DNA from: JAMXLO01 sp963776505
Lineage (GTDB): Bacteria; Pseudomonadota; Alphaproteobacteria; Acetobacterales; Acetobacteraceae
DNA length: 64,000 nt
Assembly: GCA_963776505.1 (NCBI GenBank)
Contig: CAVZNH010000011.1
Span: forward strand, 1 to 64,000
Reading direction: 5' to 3'
Below the pieces are notes generated by a model. The model ran no database searches. It was not told the origin of the DNA and saw only the letters and a program-made list of their open reading frames with translations. Position 1 is the stretch's first letter, and every line of letters starts with the position of its first letter. Below are positions 1-9,760 of the stretch, piece by piece. Both the position numbers and the translations under genes were made by a program.

Positions 1-1
1 G

Positions 2-97
2 GGCCTGGTGCGCACGCGCAATCAGGTGGTGAAGCAGGATGGCTCGGTGGCGCTGACCTATACGCCGCTGCGCATGATCAAATGCCGGGAGGGGTAA
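2..97 (+). CDS. MaoC-like acyl dehydratase, C-terminal fragment
   Basis: Partial gene entering from the left edge. The last 31 codons before the TAA at 95-97 read through without a stop and contain the segment RTRNQVVKQDGSVALTYTPL. This resembles the final beta strands of MaoC/hot-dog acyl-CoA dehydratases, in which a 'V...N..G..V.....' strand precedes a short basic tail. Only the end is visible, so no active-site residue can be checked. It converges with the dpp operon, whose last gene stops at 131. The family call is by resemblance and tentative. Confidence 0.5.
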   Translation, partial: GLVRTRNQVVKQDGSVALTYTPLRMIKCREG

Positions 98-130
98 GGA
101 AGGCCAGGGGACTTTGCCCCTTTGTCCTTC

Positions 131-1043
131 TCACCGCTCGCGCAGCTTCGGATCGAGCACGTCGCGCAGCGCATCGCCGAACAGGCTGACGCCGAACACG
201 GTCAGCGCGATCGCCAGGCCGGGGAAGATCGCGATCCAGGGTGCGGTCGATGCGTATTCCTCTGCGCCGCCTTGCAGCATCAGGCCCCAGGCCGGCGTTG
301 GCTCCTGCACGCCGAGGCCGAGATAGGACAGCGATGCCTCGGCCAGGATCGCCTGCCCGACGAAGGCGGTCAGCATGATCAGGAACGGCGCCATCACGTT
401 CGGCACCATGTGGCGCAGGATGATGCGCGAATGGCTGTAGCCGCAGGCGCGTGCGGCGTCGACATAGGGGATCTCGCGGATCGCCAGTGCGCTGGAGCGC
501 ACGACGCGTGCGCAACGCGGGATCAGCGGGATGGTGATCGCCACGATGACGTTGTGCACGCCGGTGCCGAAGATCGCGACTACGGCCAGCGCCATGATGA
601 TCAGCGGGAACGCCATCACCACGTCGAAGATGCGCTGGAAGATCAGGTCGAGCCGGCCGCCGAAATAGGCGCTGGCGACGCCAAGTACCAGGCCGGCGAA
701 GCCGCCCACGATGGCCGACGTGAGGCCGACGATCAGCGCGGTGCGCGCGCCGTAGATGATGCGCGACAGCAGGTCGCGGCCGAACTGGTCGGTGCCCAGC
801 CAGTGCGCCCAGCTCGGCGCCTCGGTCATCGACGGCGAAGTCGTTCGCCGTCGGGCTGTACGGCGCGATCAGTTCGGCGGACAGGCCGGTCACCGCGATG
901 ATCAGCACGATGCAGCGCCCCGAACGCGCCCAACGGCTCGCGGCGGCAGAAGTGCAGCGTGGCCTGCCAGAACGAGCGCCGCAGCTCGATTTCATCGGCG
1001 TGATGTCGGAGACGATAGTCGGGGCATGCACGGTGGTGGACAT
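131..1043 (-). CDS. dppC: Oligopeptide/dipeptide ABC transporter permease (DppC type), frameshifted
   Basis: Second membrane permease of a peptide ABC importer. The C-terminal 230 residues are clean: several hydrophobic segments, the EAA-type cytoplasmic loop (DAARACGYSHSRIILRHMVP) that docks on the ATPases, and the ending LFGDALRDVLDPKLRER. The start is the ATG at 1043 (MSTTVHAPT). The N-terminal part is spread over other frames, with shifts near 1003, 921 and 826. Between them the expected DppC N-terminus (LRRSFWQATLHFCRREPLGA, then the first membrane segment) can be read. It follows dppB by 13 bases and is the last gene of the operon. The family is certain; functionality of this exact sequence is not. 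Confidence 0.88.
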
Positions 1044-1056
1044 GACGCGGTCTCCC

Positions 1057-2030
1057 TCAGGCGAACCGGATGCGCGGATCGAGCCACGCATACATCAGAT
1101 CGACGATCAGATTGCTGAACACGAAGATGGCGACGGTGAGCATCACCAGCGCCTGGGTCAGCGTATAGTCCTGGTTCTGCACCGCTTGCACGAACAGCCG
1201 GCCGATGCCGTTCAGGTTGAACACCTGCTCGGTGACGACCAGGCCGCCGATCAGGAAGGCGAACTCGATGCCGATCACCGTGACGACCGGCAGCAGCGCG
1301 TTCTTCAAGGCGTGGCGGTTGATGACGATCTTCTCGATCAGGCCCTTGGCGCGCGCGGTGCGGATGTAGTCCTCGCGCAGCACCTCGAGCATCGCCGAGC
1401 GGGTCATGCGCATGCTGACCGCGGCGTAGCGATAGCCGACGGTGATTGCGGGCAGGAACGCCATCGACAGGTTGCGGATCGGATCTCGCCAGATCGGCAC
1501 ATAGTCGATCGGCGGCATCCACGGCGTGCCGGTGATCGCGTTGCTGATGTCGAGCACGAACAGGATGGAGATGATGCCCAGCCAGAACGACGGGGTGGCG
1601 ATGCCGCCGATGGCGAGCGTGCGCACCACGACGTCGATCCAGGTGTTCTGCTTCAGCGCCGAGATCGTGCCCAGGGGGACGGCGATCAGGATGGCGATGA
1701 CGGTCGCGAGCAGCGCGATCTCCAGCGAGATCGGCAGCCGCGTGAGGATTTCCTCCGACACCGGCTTGCCGGACCACATGGAGATGCCGAAGTCGAAGTG
1801 GAAGAACCCCCAGACGAAGCTCGAGGAACTGCACGATCAGCGGCCGGTCGAGGCCGAGTTCCAGCATGGCACTCGGTCACCGCGCGCGGATCGAAGCTGC
1901 TGCCGCCGGAGCCCAGGCGCACCACGCAGATGTCGCCGGGTATCAGCCGCATCAGGATGAACACGAGCGCCGCCGCCCCGATCAGCGTCGGGATCACCAG
2001 CAGCACGCGCTTGGCGACGTATTGGTACAT
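1057..2030 (-). CDS. dppB: Oligopeptide/dipeptide ABC transporter permease (DppB type), frameshifted
   Basis: First permease of the peptide importer. It starts at 2030 with MYQYVAKRVLLVIPTLIGAA, the classic DppB first helix. It ends with the usual tail DLMYAWLDPRIRFA. The region 1779-1057 is uninterrupted and holds the permease domain with the EAA loop (REDYIRTARAKGLIEKIVI). Two shifts near 1868 and 1825 fall in the periplasmic segment between helix 1 and the permease core. The gene lies between the binding protein upstream and dppC downstream, the standard order for this family. Confidence 0.9.
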
Positions 2031-2110
2031 TCCCTGGTCCCATAGTGTTGTTTGTCGTTCGGGCGCCGCGGGCCCGGTCTTGCGACGGGGCCCGCGTCAG
2101 CCGACTCCGG

Positions 2111-3731
2111 TCACCCGTTCGGCGTCTGGTCCAGCCAGATGTCGGACAGGTCCTGGTTGATATAGTGGCTCGGACCGATCTTCCAGCCATGCACGTAGGA
2201 TCGTTCCGGCACCATACGGTACCACCAGAGCATTGGGAACTCCCGCGCCTCGGTATCGACGATGCGCGTCTCGTATTGCCGCATCAGCGCCCGCTGCTTG
2301 GTGAAGTCGGTCTCGCGCAGCATGCGGTCATAGATGTCGGCCTCTTCCGGATCGCTGTAGCCGCCGTAGTTCTCGACGAACACGTCGTGCGGCAGGTACT
2401 TCTGGGTGTCCAGCACCGGATTGACGACGCTGTTGCAGTTGGCCTCGACGACGACGTCGAAGTCGCCGGTGCGCATCGCCTGGAACCAGGGCCCGGTCGG
2501 CACCACACGCTGCGTGGCGGTCACGCCGATCTTGCTCCATTGATCGACCAGCCAGGTGCCGACGTACTTGTACGGCTGGTCGACGTTGCGGTTGAGCAGC
2601 TCGACGTGCAGGTTCTCCTGGCCGGCCTCCTTCAGCAGACGCCGTGCCTCCGCGCGCGACTTCTCGATGTCGGGCCAGAAGCCGGCCATCTTCTGGAGTT
2701 CCTCCTTCGTCGCGGCCAGCGGCGAGCCCGGGAAACACGATGCCGCCGACAGTGTGCACGTTGGCGATCTTCGACAGCGCCGGCGCGCCGTTCCACTGGT
2801 CGACCGCGAGCAGCAGCGCCTTGCGCACGCGCACATCGTCGAACGGCTTGCGCCGTTCGTTCGGCGTGATCAGGTTGCCGCAGTTCCAGTCGCTGGTCTG
2901 CACCTTCACCTTGTCGCCAAGTTCCCGCTTAAGGTCGTTGATCGCGGACGGCGGCAGGCCACGGAATTCCATCGCGGCGCGACCGGAGTGGATCGCCTCG
3001 ACACGTACCACCTGCTTCTCGCTGAAGATGCCGACGAAGCCGTCGAGATACGGCAGGCCCTTGTGGTAGTAGTCCGGATTGCGTTCGCCTTTGATGTCCT
3101 GGCCGATGTCATAGGCGACGAACTTGAAGGGTCCAGAGCCCATCACGTGCTGTTCGAACCAGTGCGGATCCTTGTCGAGGATTGCCTTCGGATAGATGAA
3201 ACCATAGGGATCCGCGAGCGACGGCAGAAAAGTGCTGGCGGCATACTTCAGGCGAAACACCACCGTGGTGGCGTCTGGCGCATCGACCGAATCCACCACG
3301 GAGTACCAGTTCTGCCGCGCACTGAGCACGCCTTTCCGGGGGAAGATGATCTCGTGCCAGCTTGCCGCCACGTCGGCCGCAGTGAGCGGCGAGCCATCGT
3401 GGAATTTCACGTCCGTGCGGATCTTGAACGTGTAGGTCTTGCCGTCATCCGTCGGCTTCGGGATCGCAGTGCAGAGATCGCAGACGAACTGGGTCGTGTC
3501 GGACGGGTTCTCCGGATTGACCCGCATCAGCACGCTGTAGAACGGCGCGACCGCGTGCACCAATGCATAGGTCGCTTCGCGGTGCCCATCCAGGCTCGGC
3601 GGCGCATCCGCCGGAATCATGTAGGTGAGAGTGCCGCCGCGCTTCGGCGTCATTTCCCCGGTGTTGGCTGCCATGGCCGGTCCGGCCGCGATGATCGCTG
3701 CGAGCCAGGTCGCGAGCAAGGCTGATCGCAT
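2111..3731 (-). CDS. dppA: Extracellular solute-binding protein family 5 (peptide ABC transporter), frameshifted
   Basis: Periplasmic substrate-binding component. The ATG at 3731 is preceded by a good GGAGG site. It gives a Sec signal peptide (MRSALLATWLAAIIAAGPAMAA) followed by the family 5 start 'KRGGTLTYMIPADAPPSLDG'. The motifs KFHDGSPLTAADV and the GSGPFKF loop, typical of SBP_bac_5, are present. One shift near 2730 moves the reading to the next frame, which continues to the stop at 2111 (SDIWLDQTPNG). Family 5 proteins bind di- and oligopeptides, but also nickel, opines and sugars, so the substrate is open. It lies 95 bases downstream of dppF. Confidence 0.9.
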
Positions 3732-3826
3732 GTTGCTGCCTCCCTTTGTGTCCGTACCTCCTGAGTTCGTTCTGTTGTTATTGGCCGTGACCGCGGCTTG
3801 CGCGGTCATCGGCGGACGTCAGCCGG

Positions 3827-4816
3827 TCATCGCACTTCGCTGCACGCCGCGAAATGCCCCGGCCGCACCTCGCGCAGCTCAGGCCGCGACTGCTTGCAGC
3901 CCTCCACGGCGATCGGACAGCGCGGATGGAACACGCAACCGGATGGCGGATTGATCGGACTCGGCACTTCGCCCTGCACCGGCCGGAACGAGCGATGCGC
4001 CTCGACGGACGGATCGGGCACCGGCACCGCCGCCAGCAGTGCCTGTGTATACGGGTGCAGTGGATTGCCGAACAGTTCGTCGCAATCCGCCAGCTCGACG
4101 ATGCGGCCGAGATACATCACCGCGACGCGCTGGCAGAGATGCCGCACCACCGACAGGTCATGCGCGATAAACAGGTAGGTCAGGCCGAACTGCTCGCGCA
4201 GGTCCTCCAGCAGGTTCACCACCTGCGCCTGGATCGACACATCCAGCGCAGACACCGCCTCGTCGCAGACAATGAACTCGGGCTCCAGCGCCAGTGCCCG
4301 CGCGATGCCGACACGCTGGCGCTGGCCGCCGGACATCTCGTGCGGATACCGGTCGGCGAAACGCGAGCTTAGCCCGCACACCGACAACAGCTCGCGCACC
4401 CGCGCCGCGCGCTTCGTCGCATCGGGCTCGATGCCGTGCACCTTGATCGGCTCGCCGATGATGTCGCCCACCTTCATGCGCGGGTTCAGCGAGCTGTACG
4501 GATCCTGGAAGATCACCTGAATGCGACGGCGCAGCGCCAGCAGCTCCTTCCGCTCCATCTGCGCGATGTCGACGCCGTCATACAGGATCTCACCCGACGT
4601 CGGCCGTTCCAGCCGCAGGATGCATCGGCCGGTGGTGGTCTTGCCGCAGCCGCTTTCGCCGACCAGCCCCAGCGTCTCGCCACGGCGCACGGTGAAGTCG
4701 ATGCCATCGACCGCCTTCACCTCGCCGACCAGGCGATGCGCAACAACGCCTTCGGTGATCGGGAAGTGCATGCGCAATCCCTTGACCTCGAGCAGCGGTC
4801 GGCCAACCGCACTCAT
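3827..4816 (-). CDS. dppF: Peptide ABC transporter ATP-binding protein (DppF type)
   Basis: Intact 329-residue ATPase. Visible motifs are Walker A GESGCGKTT, Q-loop VIFQDPYSSLNPRM, ABC signature MSGGQRQRVGIARAL, Walker B FIVCDEAVSALD and switch His in FIAHDLSVV. The C-terminal oligopeptide-transporter domain with the cysteine-rich CVFHPRCPIAVEGC segment is typical of DppF/OppF. Its ATG overlaps the expected stop of dppD by four bases (ATGA). It powers import together with DppD. Confidence 0.96.
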   Translation of the reverse strand: MSAVGRPLLEVKGLRMHFPITEGVVAHRLVGEVKAVDGIDFTVRRGETLGLVGESGCGKTTTGRCILRLERPTSGEILYDGVDIAQMERKELLALRRRIQVIFQDPYSSLNPRMKVGDIIGEPIKVHGIEPDATKRAARVRELLSVCGLSSRFADRYPHEMSGGQRQRVGIARALALEPEFIVCDEAVSALDVSIQAQVVNLLEDLREQFGLTYLFIAHDLSVVRHLCQRVAVMYLGRIVELADCDELFGNPLHPYTQALLAAVPVPDPSVEAHRSFRPVQGEVPSPINPPSGCVFHPRCPIAVEGCKQSRPELREVRPGHFAACSEVR

Positions 4817-5815
4817 GCCGCCGCTCCGGTTTCAGGTGTGACTTCGCGGCTGCGAAAGCACGCCGCCAGGTGTCCGGCGCCGCCTGCCGCTTCCAGCGGT
4901 GGTCGCGTCTCGGCGCACGATCTCCACTGCGAAGCGGCAGCGCGGCCGGAACGCGCAGCCGGCGTCGAGCCGTGTCAGATCGGGCGGCTGGCCTTCCACC
5001 GGATCAAGCCGTTCCTGCCGTGGACGGTCCAGCCGCGGGACCGAGCGCAGCAGCGCAATCGTGTAGGGATGGCGCGGGTTATGGTACACCTCGGCTGCCG
5101 GGCCGCTCTCCACCAGGCGGCCGGCGTACATCACGTTCACCCGATTGGCATAGCGCGCGACCACGCCCAGGTTATGCGTGATGATGATCAATGCGACGTT
5201 GAGGCGTCGCGTCAGGTCCTTCATCAGCTCCAGTATCTGAGCCTGTATGGTGACATCCAACGCGGTGGTCGGCTCGTCGGCGATGATCAGCTTCGGATCG
5301 CACGCCAGCGCCATCGCGATCATGATGCGCTGACGCATGCCGCCCGAGAGCTGATGCGGATACTGCTTCAATCGCCGCTGCGCATCGGAAATGCCGACCA
5401 GACCAAGCAATTCGACCGCTCGCTTGTGTGCCGCCGTCCGATCCATGCCGCGATGCTGTTCGAGTGTCTCGGTAATCTGCCGGCCAATGGTGAGCACGGG
5501 GTTCAGTGAGGTCATCGGCTCCTGAAAAACCATGCCGATGTCTCCGCCGCGGATTTCGCGCATCTCTGCATCCGAGAGTTGCATGATATCGCGGCCGGCA
5601 AAGCGAATCTCACCCCGCGTGATGCGACCAGGTGGATTGGGAATGAGGCGCAGCACCGACAGGGCACTGACTGATTTGCCGGAGCCGCTTTCGCCGACGA
5701 TAGCCACTGTCTCGCCTGGTTCGACCGTGTAGGAGATGCCGTCGACAGCGCGCACGATTCCAGCACCGGTGCGGAACTCGGTGTGCAGATCGTTCACTTC
5801 CAGGAGTGGCGGCAA
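4813..5815 (-). CDS. dppD: Peptide ABC transporter ATP-binding protein (DppD type), frameshifted near its C-terminus
   Basis: First gene of the peptide-transport operon. It has Walker A GESGSGKS, Q-loop MVFQEPMTSLNP, signature LSGGMRQRIMIAMAL and Walker B LIIADEPTTALD. The most plausible start is a TTG at 5815 (reading LPPLLEVNDLHTEF) preceded by GGAGGGG; no in-frame ATG fits. Near 4911 the frame is disturbed by what looks like one extra base. Undisturbed reading ends at 4832 with a non-family tail. In the neighbouring frame the family tail (PPLEAAGGAGHLAACF, then REVTPETGAAA) is restored and stops in an ATGA overlap with dppF. I give the gene the restored end. Confidence 0.92.
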
Positions 5816-5912
5816 TACCCCTCCCCCGACGCAGCCCCTGTGACCAGCGTTTGTTGGGTTTCTGTTCCTGGACTTGGTATCGGCGGCGGCGGTTCAAGTC
5901 AACGCTGGCCGA

Positions 5913-6128
5913 TCAGGACTGCTGGGCGTAGACCTCCAAGCCGAGAGGCCGCTCGACTTTCACGACCCGTCTTGCCGCATGCCAGACTTCGGCCGAGCGG
6001 TGATAGGGGTCCAGCACCAATATGTTCTCGGCGGTCGCTTCAGCTTGCGCGTCGCTCTCGCAATCGAGATCGTGCGCCTGCACGATATGATCAGCCGCGT
6101 CTAGAATGTAGCAGCGATAACCGGCCAT
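5913..6128 (-). CDS. Small conserved hypothetical protein (71 aa)
   Basis: Short soluble protein with no membrane segment. It begins MAGYRCYILDAADHI and has an acidic middle (DLDCESDAQAEATAENIL) and a VWHAARRVVKVERP stretch. The pattern 'GYRCY.LD..GHI...' followed by an acidic helix and a late Trp resembles a group of small uncharacterised alphaproteobacterial proteins. Function unknown. It lies just upstream of the dpp operon in the same direction, about 100 bases away, so it could be cotranscribed, but nothing shows it belongs to transport. Confidence 0.6.
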   Translation of the reverse strand: MAGYRCYILDAADHIVQAHDLDCESDAQAEATAENILVLDPYHRSAEVWHAARRVVKVERPLGLEVYAQQS

Positions 6129-6343
6129 GGCCCCCCCGATTTCCGGTCGCTCCAGAACGGTTCAAATCGTAGTGAATAATCTAGAACATGCCAACAGTTT
6201 TAAGAAGCAATGAAAAAATTCGCGGCTTCGATAGATCAGCATCCTTTGCTACGGACAATAGTCACCGAACCTTGACCTGCACTGAATGCATCCGAGCGCA
6301 AGGGCGGCCGTTTCAAGGGGCGCACGAAGGAAGGGATGCAAGC

Positions 6344-6505
6344 ATGCGAAGGAAGCTCGCCATCGTCATGGCGTTGCTGGCGCTCGCCGGTACCGCGCCG
6401 TTGCTGACGGCCTGCTACACGACTCAAGGTGCCGGCGAAGATCTGCAGGCCGCAGGGCATGGATTGGAGCACTCGGCGGAGCGGCACACCCCCTATCAAC
6501 CGTAA
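6344..6505 (+). CDS. Entericidin-like small lipoprotein
   Basis: 53-residue protein. A basic start and hydrophobic core (MRRKLAIVMALLALAG) are followed by a lipobox ending LLTAC, so Cys would be lipidated. The short mature part (TTQGAGEDLQAAGHGLEHSA) has the glycine/glutamine/aspartate pattern of entericidin A/B. Entericidins are small envelope lipoproteins induced under stress. A purine-rich AAGGAAGGGA element lies about 11 bases upstream of the ATG. It is followed 22 bases later by a CsbD-family gene in the same direction, which fits a general stress cassette. Confidence 0.8.
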   Translation: MRRKLAIVMALLALAGTAPLLTACYTTQGAGEDLQAAGHGLEHSAERHTPYQP

Positions 6506-6527
6506 TCATCGCCAATAGGAGATTGAC

Positions 6528-6725
6528 ATGGACAAGGATCGCATCGAAGGCGCCGGCAAACAGGCGAAGGGCAAGATCAAGGAGACCTGGGGCAAGATGA
6601 CCGGCGACACCAAGACCGAAGCCGAGGGCAAGGCTGACAAGGCGGAAGGGCGTGTTCAGAATGCTGTCGGCGGGATGAAGGATGCCGCTCGCGACGCTCG
6701 GGACAAGGTCACCGGCAAGGAGTGA
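6528..6725 (+). CDS. CsbD-family stress response protein
   Basis: 65-residue, highly charged, lysine- and aspartate-rich protein beginning MDKDRIEGAGKQAKGKIKE, the defining CsbD pattern. A second imperfect copy of the pattern follows (KADKAEGRVQNAVGGMKDAA). A GGAGATTGAC ribosome-binding element precedes the ATG. CsbD-like proteins are soluble, probably disordered or helical, and are induced by general stress; their molecular role is unknown. It is cotranscribed in all likelihood with the entericidin-like gene upstream and the DUF3309-like gene 6 bases downstream. Confidence 0.92.
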   Translation: MDKDRIEGAGKQAKGKIKETWGKMTGDTKTEAEGKADKAEGRVQNAVGGMKDAARDARDKVTGKE

Positions 6726-6731
6726 TCCGCA

Positions 6732-6884
6732 GTGCCAACGCTGCTTCTGATCATCCTGATCATCCTGCTGCTCGGTGCGTTGCCGACGTGGCCGTATAGC
6801 GCCGGTTGGGGCTACTACCCCAGCGGCGGCCTCGGACTGGTCCTGGTTATCGTCGTCGTTCTGCTGCTGATGGGACGAATATGA
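6732..6884 (+). CDS. DUF3309-like small membrane protein (50 aa)
   Basis: Starts at a GTG (6732) and ends at TGA 6882-6884. The protein is two hydrophobic segments (PTLLLIILIILLLGALP and GLGLVLVIVVVLLLMGRI) around a short WPYSAGWGYYPSGG loop. This is the layout of DUF3309 proteins, which are common beside CsbD genes in alphaproteobacteria. The function is unknown. Only 6 bases separate it from the CsbD stop, so it reads as the third gene of the stress cassette. Confidence 0.75.
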   Translation: MPTLLLIILIILLLGALPTWPYSAGWGYYPSGGLGLVLVIVVVLLLMGRI

Positions 6885-6966
6885 CCTGACGCGCGGGGCC
6901 AATCTCGAAGCGTCATGGCGGGCCCTTGTGCCGGCCATGACGCGATTCCCGCATTCGGCATGTGCG

Positions 6967-8508
6967 TTACGCCGCTATCTTCTCTGCCCGAACATCCTTG
7001 ATGTCGCGGAACGTCAATGCCGGCGCAAGCTCGGCGGCACGACGCATCATGAACGGCGAGGTAGCGAGGAACACCGGGTCACCGTCCACATCGTCAGCCA
7101 AGGCACTGCGGTTCTCGGCGATGAACTTCTGCAACGCCGTTCTGTCGGGGGATGACACCCAACGGGCTAACGCATAGGGCGTCTGCTCAAAGCCGATCGC
7201 AACCCCGTACTCGGCCGCCAGACGCGCCGCCAGCACGTCAAGCTGCAATGTGCCCACGACGCCGACCAGTGGCGCGGCACCGTCCTGTGGGCGGAACAAC
7301 TGGACAACGCCTTCTTCCGCGAGCTCGCTGAGTGCCTGGCGCAGCTTCTTCGCCTTCATCGCATCATCGAGCCGCACGCGGCGCAGGATTTCCGGCGCGA
7401 AATACGGCACACCGATGAAGTTCAGATCCTCGCCATCGGTCAGCGTGTCGCCGATGCGCAAGGTGCCGTGGTTGGGGATGCCGACCACGTCGCCGGCGAA
7501 TGCCTCATCGGCGATCTCGCGCTCGCGGGCGAAGAAGAACTGCGGCGCGTGCAGCGGGATCAACTTGCCGGTGCGTGCCTGCTTCAGCCGCATGCCACGC
7601 ACAAGCCGTCCCGAGCAGACGCGCGCGAACGCGATGCGGTCGCGGTGGTTGGGGTCCATGTTCGCCTGGATCTTGAACACCAGTGCGGTCAGGCCAGGTT
7701 CAGTCGCTTCGACCGTGCGCGTATCGGCCTGCTGCGCGCGCGGAGGAGGGCCGTACTCGGCCAGGCCGTCGAGCAGATCACCGACGCCGATGCCTTTGAT
7801 GGCGCTGCCGAAATACACCGGCGTCAGATGGCCGGCATTGAATGCGCCGCCATCGAACTCAGGAAGTGCCGCGCGGATCAGGTCCACCTCGTCGCCCAGC
7901 GCCTGTAGCCGCGGATCGGACTGCGGCAGATCGGCGTTGAGGCGTATCGCGCGCGCCCGCAGATCATAGGTGCCGGCGAAGTCGGCGGCACGGCCGACCG
8001 GCCAGGTCACCGGCGCGGTGTCGAGCGCGAGCGTCGAGGCGATCTCGTCCAGCAGCTCGATCGGGTCGCGGCTCTCGCGATCCATCTTGTTGATGAACGT
8101 GACGATTGGGATGTCGCGCAGGCGGCAGATCTCGAAAAGTTTCCGCGTGCGCGCCTCGATGCCCTTGGCGGCGTCGATCACCATCACCGCCGAATCGACC
8201 GCGGTGAGCGTGCGGTAGGTGTCCTCGGAGAAGTCCTCGTGGCCAGGCGTGTCGAGCAGGTTGAACACGCAGCCGGCATGCTCGAAGGTCATGACCGAGG
8301 TGACCACGGAGATGCCGCGCTCGCGTTCGATGCCCATCCAGTCGGAGCGCGTGCGGCGCCGCTCGCCCTTGGCGCGGACGTTGCCGGCAAGCTGGATGGC
8401 GCCGCCAGCCCGCAGCAGGTGCTCGGTCAGCGTGGTCTTGCCGGCGTCGGGGTGGGATATGATCGCGAACGTGCGGCGACGGGCGATCTCAGTGGCGGCG
8501 TCGGTCAT
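6967..8508 (-). CDS. prfC: Peptide chain release factor 3
   Basis: Translational GTPase that recycles RF1/RF2 from the ribosome after peptide release. The motifs are G1 SHPDAGKTT, switch I region with RTRSDWMGIERERGIS, G3 DTPGHEDFSEDTYR and G4 FINKMDRE. The 'SEDTYRTL' sequence separates RF3 from EF-G. The remaining domains run to the end (ALTFRDIKDVRAEKIAA). I chose the ATG at 8508 (MTDAATEIARRRTFAIISHP, 513 aa) because it has GGGGA upstream and matches the usual RF3 start; an in-frame upstream start at 8562 is less likely. The gene is intact and monocistronic. Confidence 0.96.
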   Translation of the reverse strand: MTDAATEIARRRTFAIISHPDAGKTTLTEHLLRAGGAIQLAGNVRAKGERRRTRSDWMGIERERGISVVTSVMTFEHAGCVFNLLDTPGHEDFSEDTYRTLTAVDSAVMVIDAAKGIEARTRKLFEICRLRDIPIVTFINKMDRESRDPIELLDEIASTLALDTAPVTWPVGRAADFAGTYDLRARAIRLNADLPQSDPRLQALGDEVDLIRAALPEFDGGAFNAGHLTPVYFGSAIKGIGVGDLLDGLAEYGPPPRAQQADTRTVEATEPGLTALVFKIQANMDPNHRDRIAFARVCSGRLVRGMRLKQARTGKLIPLHAPQFFFAREREIADEAFAGDVVGIPNHGTLRIGDTLTDGEDLNFIGVPYFAPEILRRVRLDDAMKAKKLRQALSELAEEGVVQLFRPQDGAAPLVGVVGTLQLDVLAARLAAEYGVAIGFEQTPYALARWVSSPDRTALQKFIAENRSALADDVDGDPVFLATSPFMMRRAAELAPALTFRDIKDVRAEKIAA

Positions 8509-8562
8509 CGTGTCCCCATGCGAAGGCGCCGGGGAGGTACCCACCGGCGCCGCGTGTGTCAT

Positions 8563-8948
8563 ATAGGGAGGCTGGGGCGGATAACAGGATCAGACTGCTC
8601 ACCGAGATCCCTGACGCCGCGGGGCGTGTGGCCGCAGGATCGTTCGAACATTTCAACAGTCATGGCTGCGGGGCCGGCGAGCGAGGTGGCGCGCAAAACG
8701 AAGTCCGTGCCGGACCGACGGTCTAGGTCAGAGGCCAACTCAACGGTTGGCAACGGACACAACTATAGTCTGGCAGACTTCCAAGCAGGACACGCCATCG
8801 CGCTCTTAGGACTTCGGCCTAGACCCTATAGGCAAATTGTCATGGGGTAACGTTTTCCGTACGAAGCGTTGCCTCTGGCTCGGTGGCGAGATTTTGAGAT
8901 CTTCGGAACGGGTCCCCGGCACCGCGCCGAGCGCGACCCTGAGGGACA
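8563..8948. other. Intergenic region with no recognised gene
   Basis: About 390 bases upstream of prfC. Short open frames exist on both strands, but none has a recognisable protein or a convincing start. I see a small hairpin (CCAACTCAACGGTTGG, near 8733) and no tRNA-like fold. It probably contains the prfC promoter. Confidence 0.4.
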
Positions 8949-9396
8949 ATGCGAAATGGCCGAATGCTGCGGCGGTCGTTGCGATTCCTCAGAGCATGCA
9001 GTGGCACATTTCAGGCAGCGGACCAGCGTTCAGCGTCTCGGCTGTCCACGGGCCTGGTCATTGCTCTCATCGCTTGCTGCGCAGTCACCATGCCATTGAC
9101 CTTGGCCTCGCTCGCCCTGGCAGAGACCGTGCAGGATCCCGCGAGGATGATCGCGGCTCATTCCGACAGGTTGACCGTGCCGGAGGTGCAGGGGCTCGGA
9201 TGCATCACGCCGGCGCGCCGGCGCCATCGGGGTCTACGTCTACAGCGACATGATGGTGATGACCGTGGCCGCATCTGCTGGCGTTAATCCGGCGATTGGG
9301 TTGCCTCTCATCGTCAGCGGATTTGTCACCGGTTGCGGCGTCGGCACTGCCATCATGCCAATACTGCTGCATTTTGCATTCGGATATTCGATGTAG
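8949..9396 (+). CDS. Hypothetical membrane protein, frameshifted
   Basis: Two abutting reading frames make one sensible protein of about 148 residues. The first part (from 8949) has an arginine-rich start, a strong hydrophobic segment (LVIALIACCAVTMPLTLASLALA) that may be a signal peptide or anchor, and a linker ending VPEVQGLGCIT. Near 9211 the frame shifts and continues AGAIGVYVYSDMMVMTVAAS, followed by a second hydrophobic stretch (GLPLIVSGFVTGCGVGTAIM), to the TAG at 9394-9396. No family is recognised. The start is uncertain. Confidence 0.5.
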
Positions 9397-9480
9397 GCGC
9401 GTGCAGCATGGCGGGCCGACTGCCGCCATGCTGCTGATCGCTCGAAAGGTAATGTATTCGGATCGGAATAATCGGCCTGC

Positions 9481-9684
9481 TCAACCGTTCCAACTACGCT
9501 CGTACCGCTGCTGAAGCGGCACGGCGTAGCGCGCCGGGCAAACTGTAATGCTTCTGGTGGCTAAAAATTCCGTCGTCAGACTTTCGGCTTCTCCGTTCTG
9601 CAGGGGCGGCAGTTTCTTGCACCGCTGCCAGTGCTCGCGAGCCTGCTCCGAGGGTCTGCCAAAGCGAGAGCCGAACTGCTGCAT
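9481..9684 (-). CDS. Small conserved hypothetical protein (67 aa)
   Basis: Basic soluble protein starting MQQFGSRFGRPSEQAREHW and containing CKKLPPLQNGEAESL and SITVCPARYAVP. Two cysteines separated by about 30 residues are its only notable feature. The composition and codon use look like real coding sequence. Its ATG faces the intergenic region holding the first palindromic operator pair (9761-9805), 76 bases upstream, so that array is a candidate regulator of this gene. Function unknown. Confidence 0.55.
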   Translation of the reverse strand: MQQFGSRFGRPSEQAREHWQRCKKLPPLQNGEAESLTTEFLATRSITVCPARYAVPLQQRYERSWNG

Positions 9685-9760
9685 GGCTGTGTCCTTTCGT
9701 TGACCCGCGGAGGCGAATACGCGGTTGGTTGCTGACAGAGCTGGCTTTTCAGTTGCTAAC

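Noticed and set aside
122..2160. Long plus-strand reading frames across the dpp region
   Set aside because: They are arginine/histidine/aspartate-rich mirror frames of the minus-strand transporter genes, which show clear family motifs.
8563..8762. Minus-strand 67-codon gene upstream of prfC
   Set aside because: No recognisable protein features or ribosome-binding site, and it covers the likely prfC promoter.
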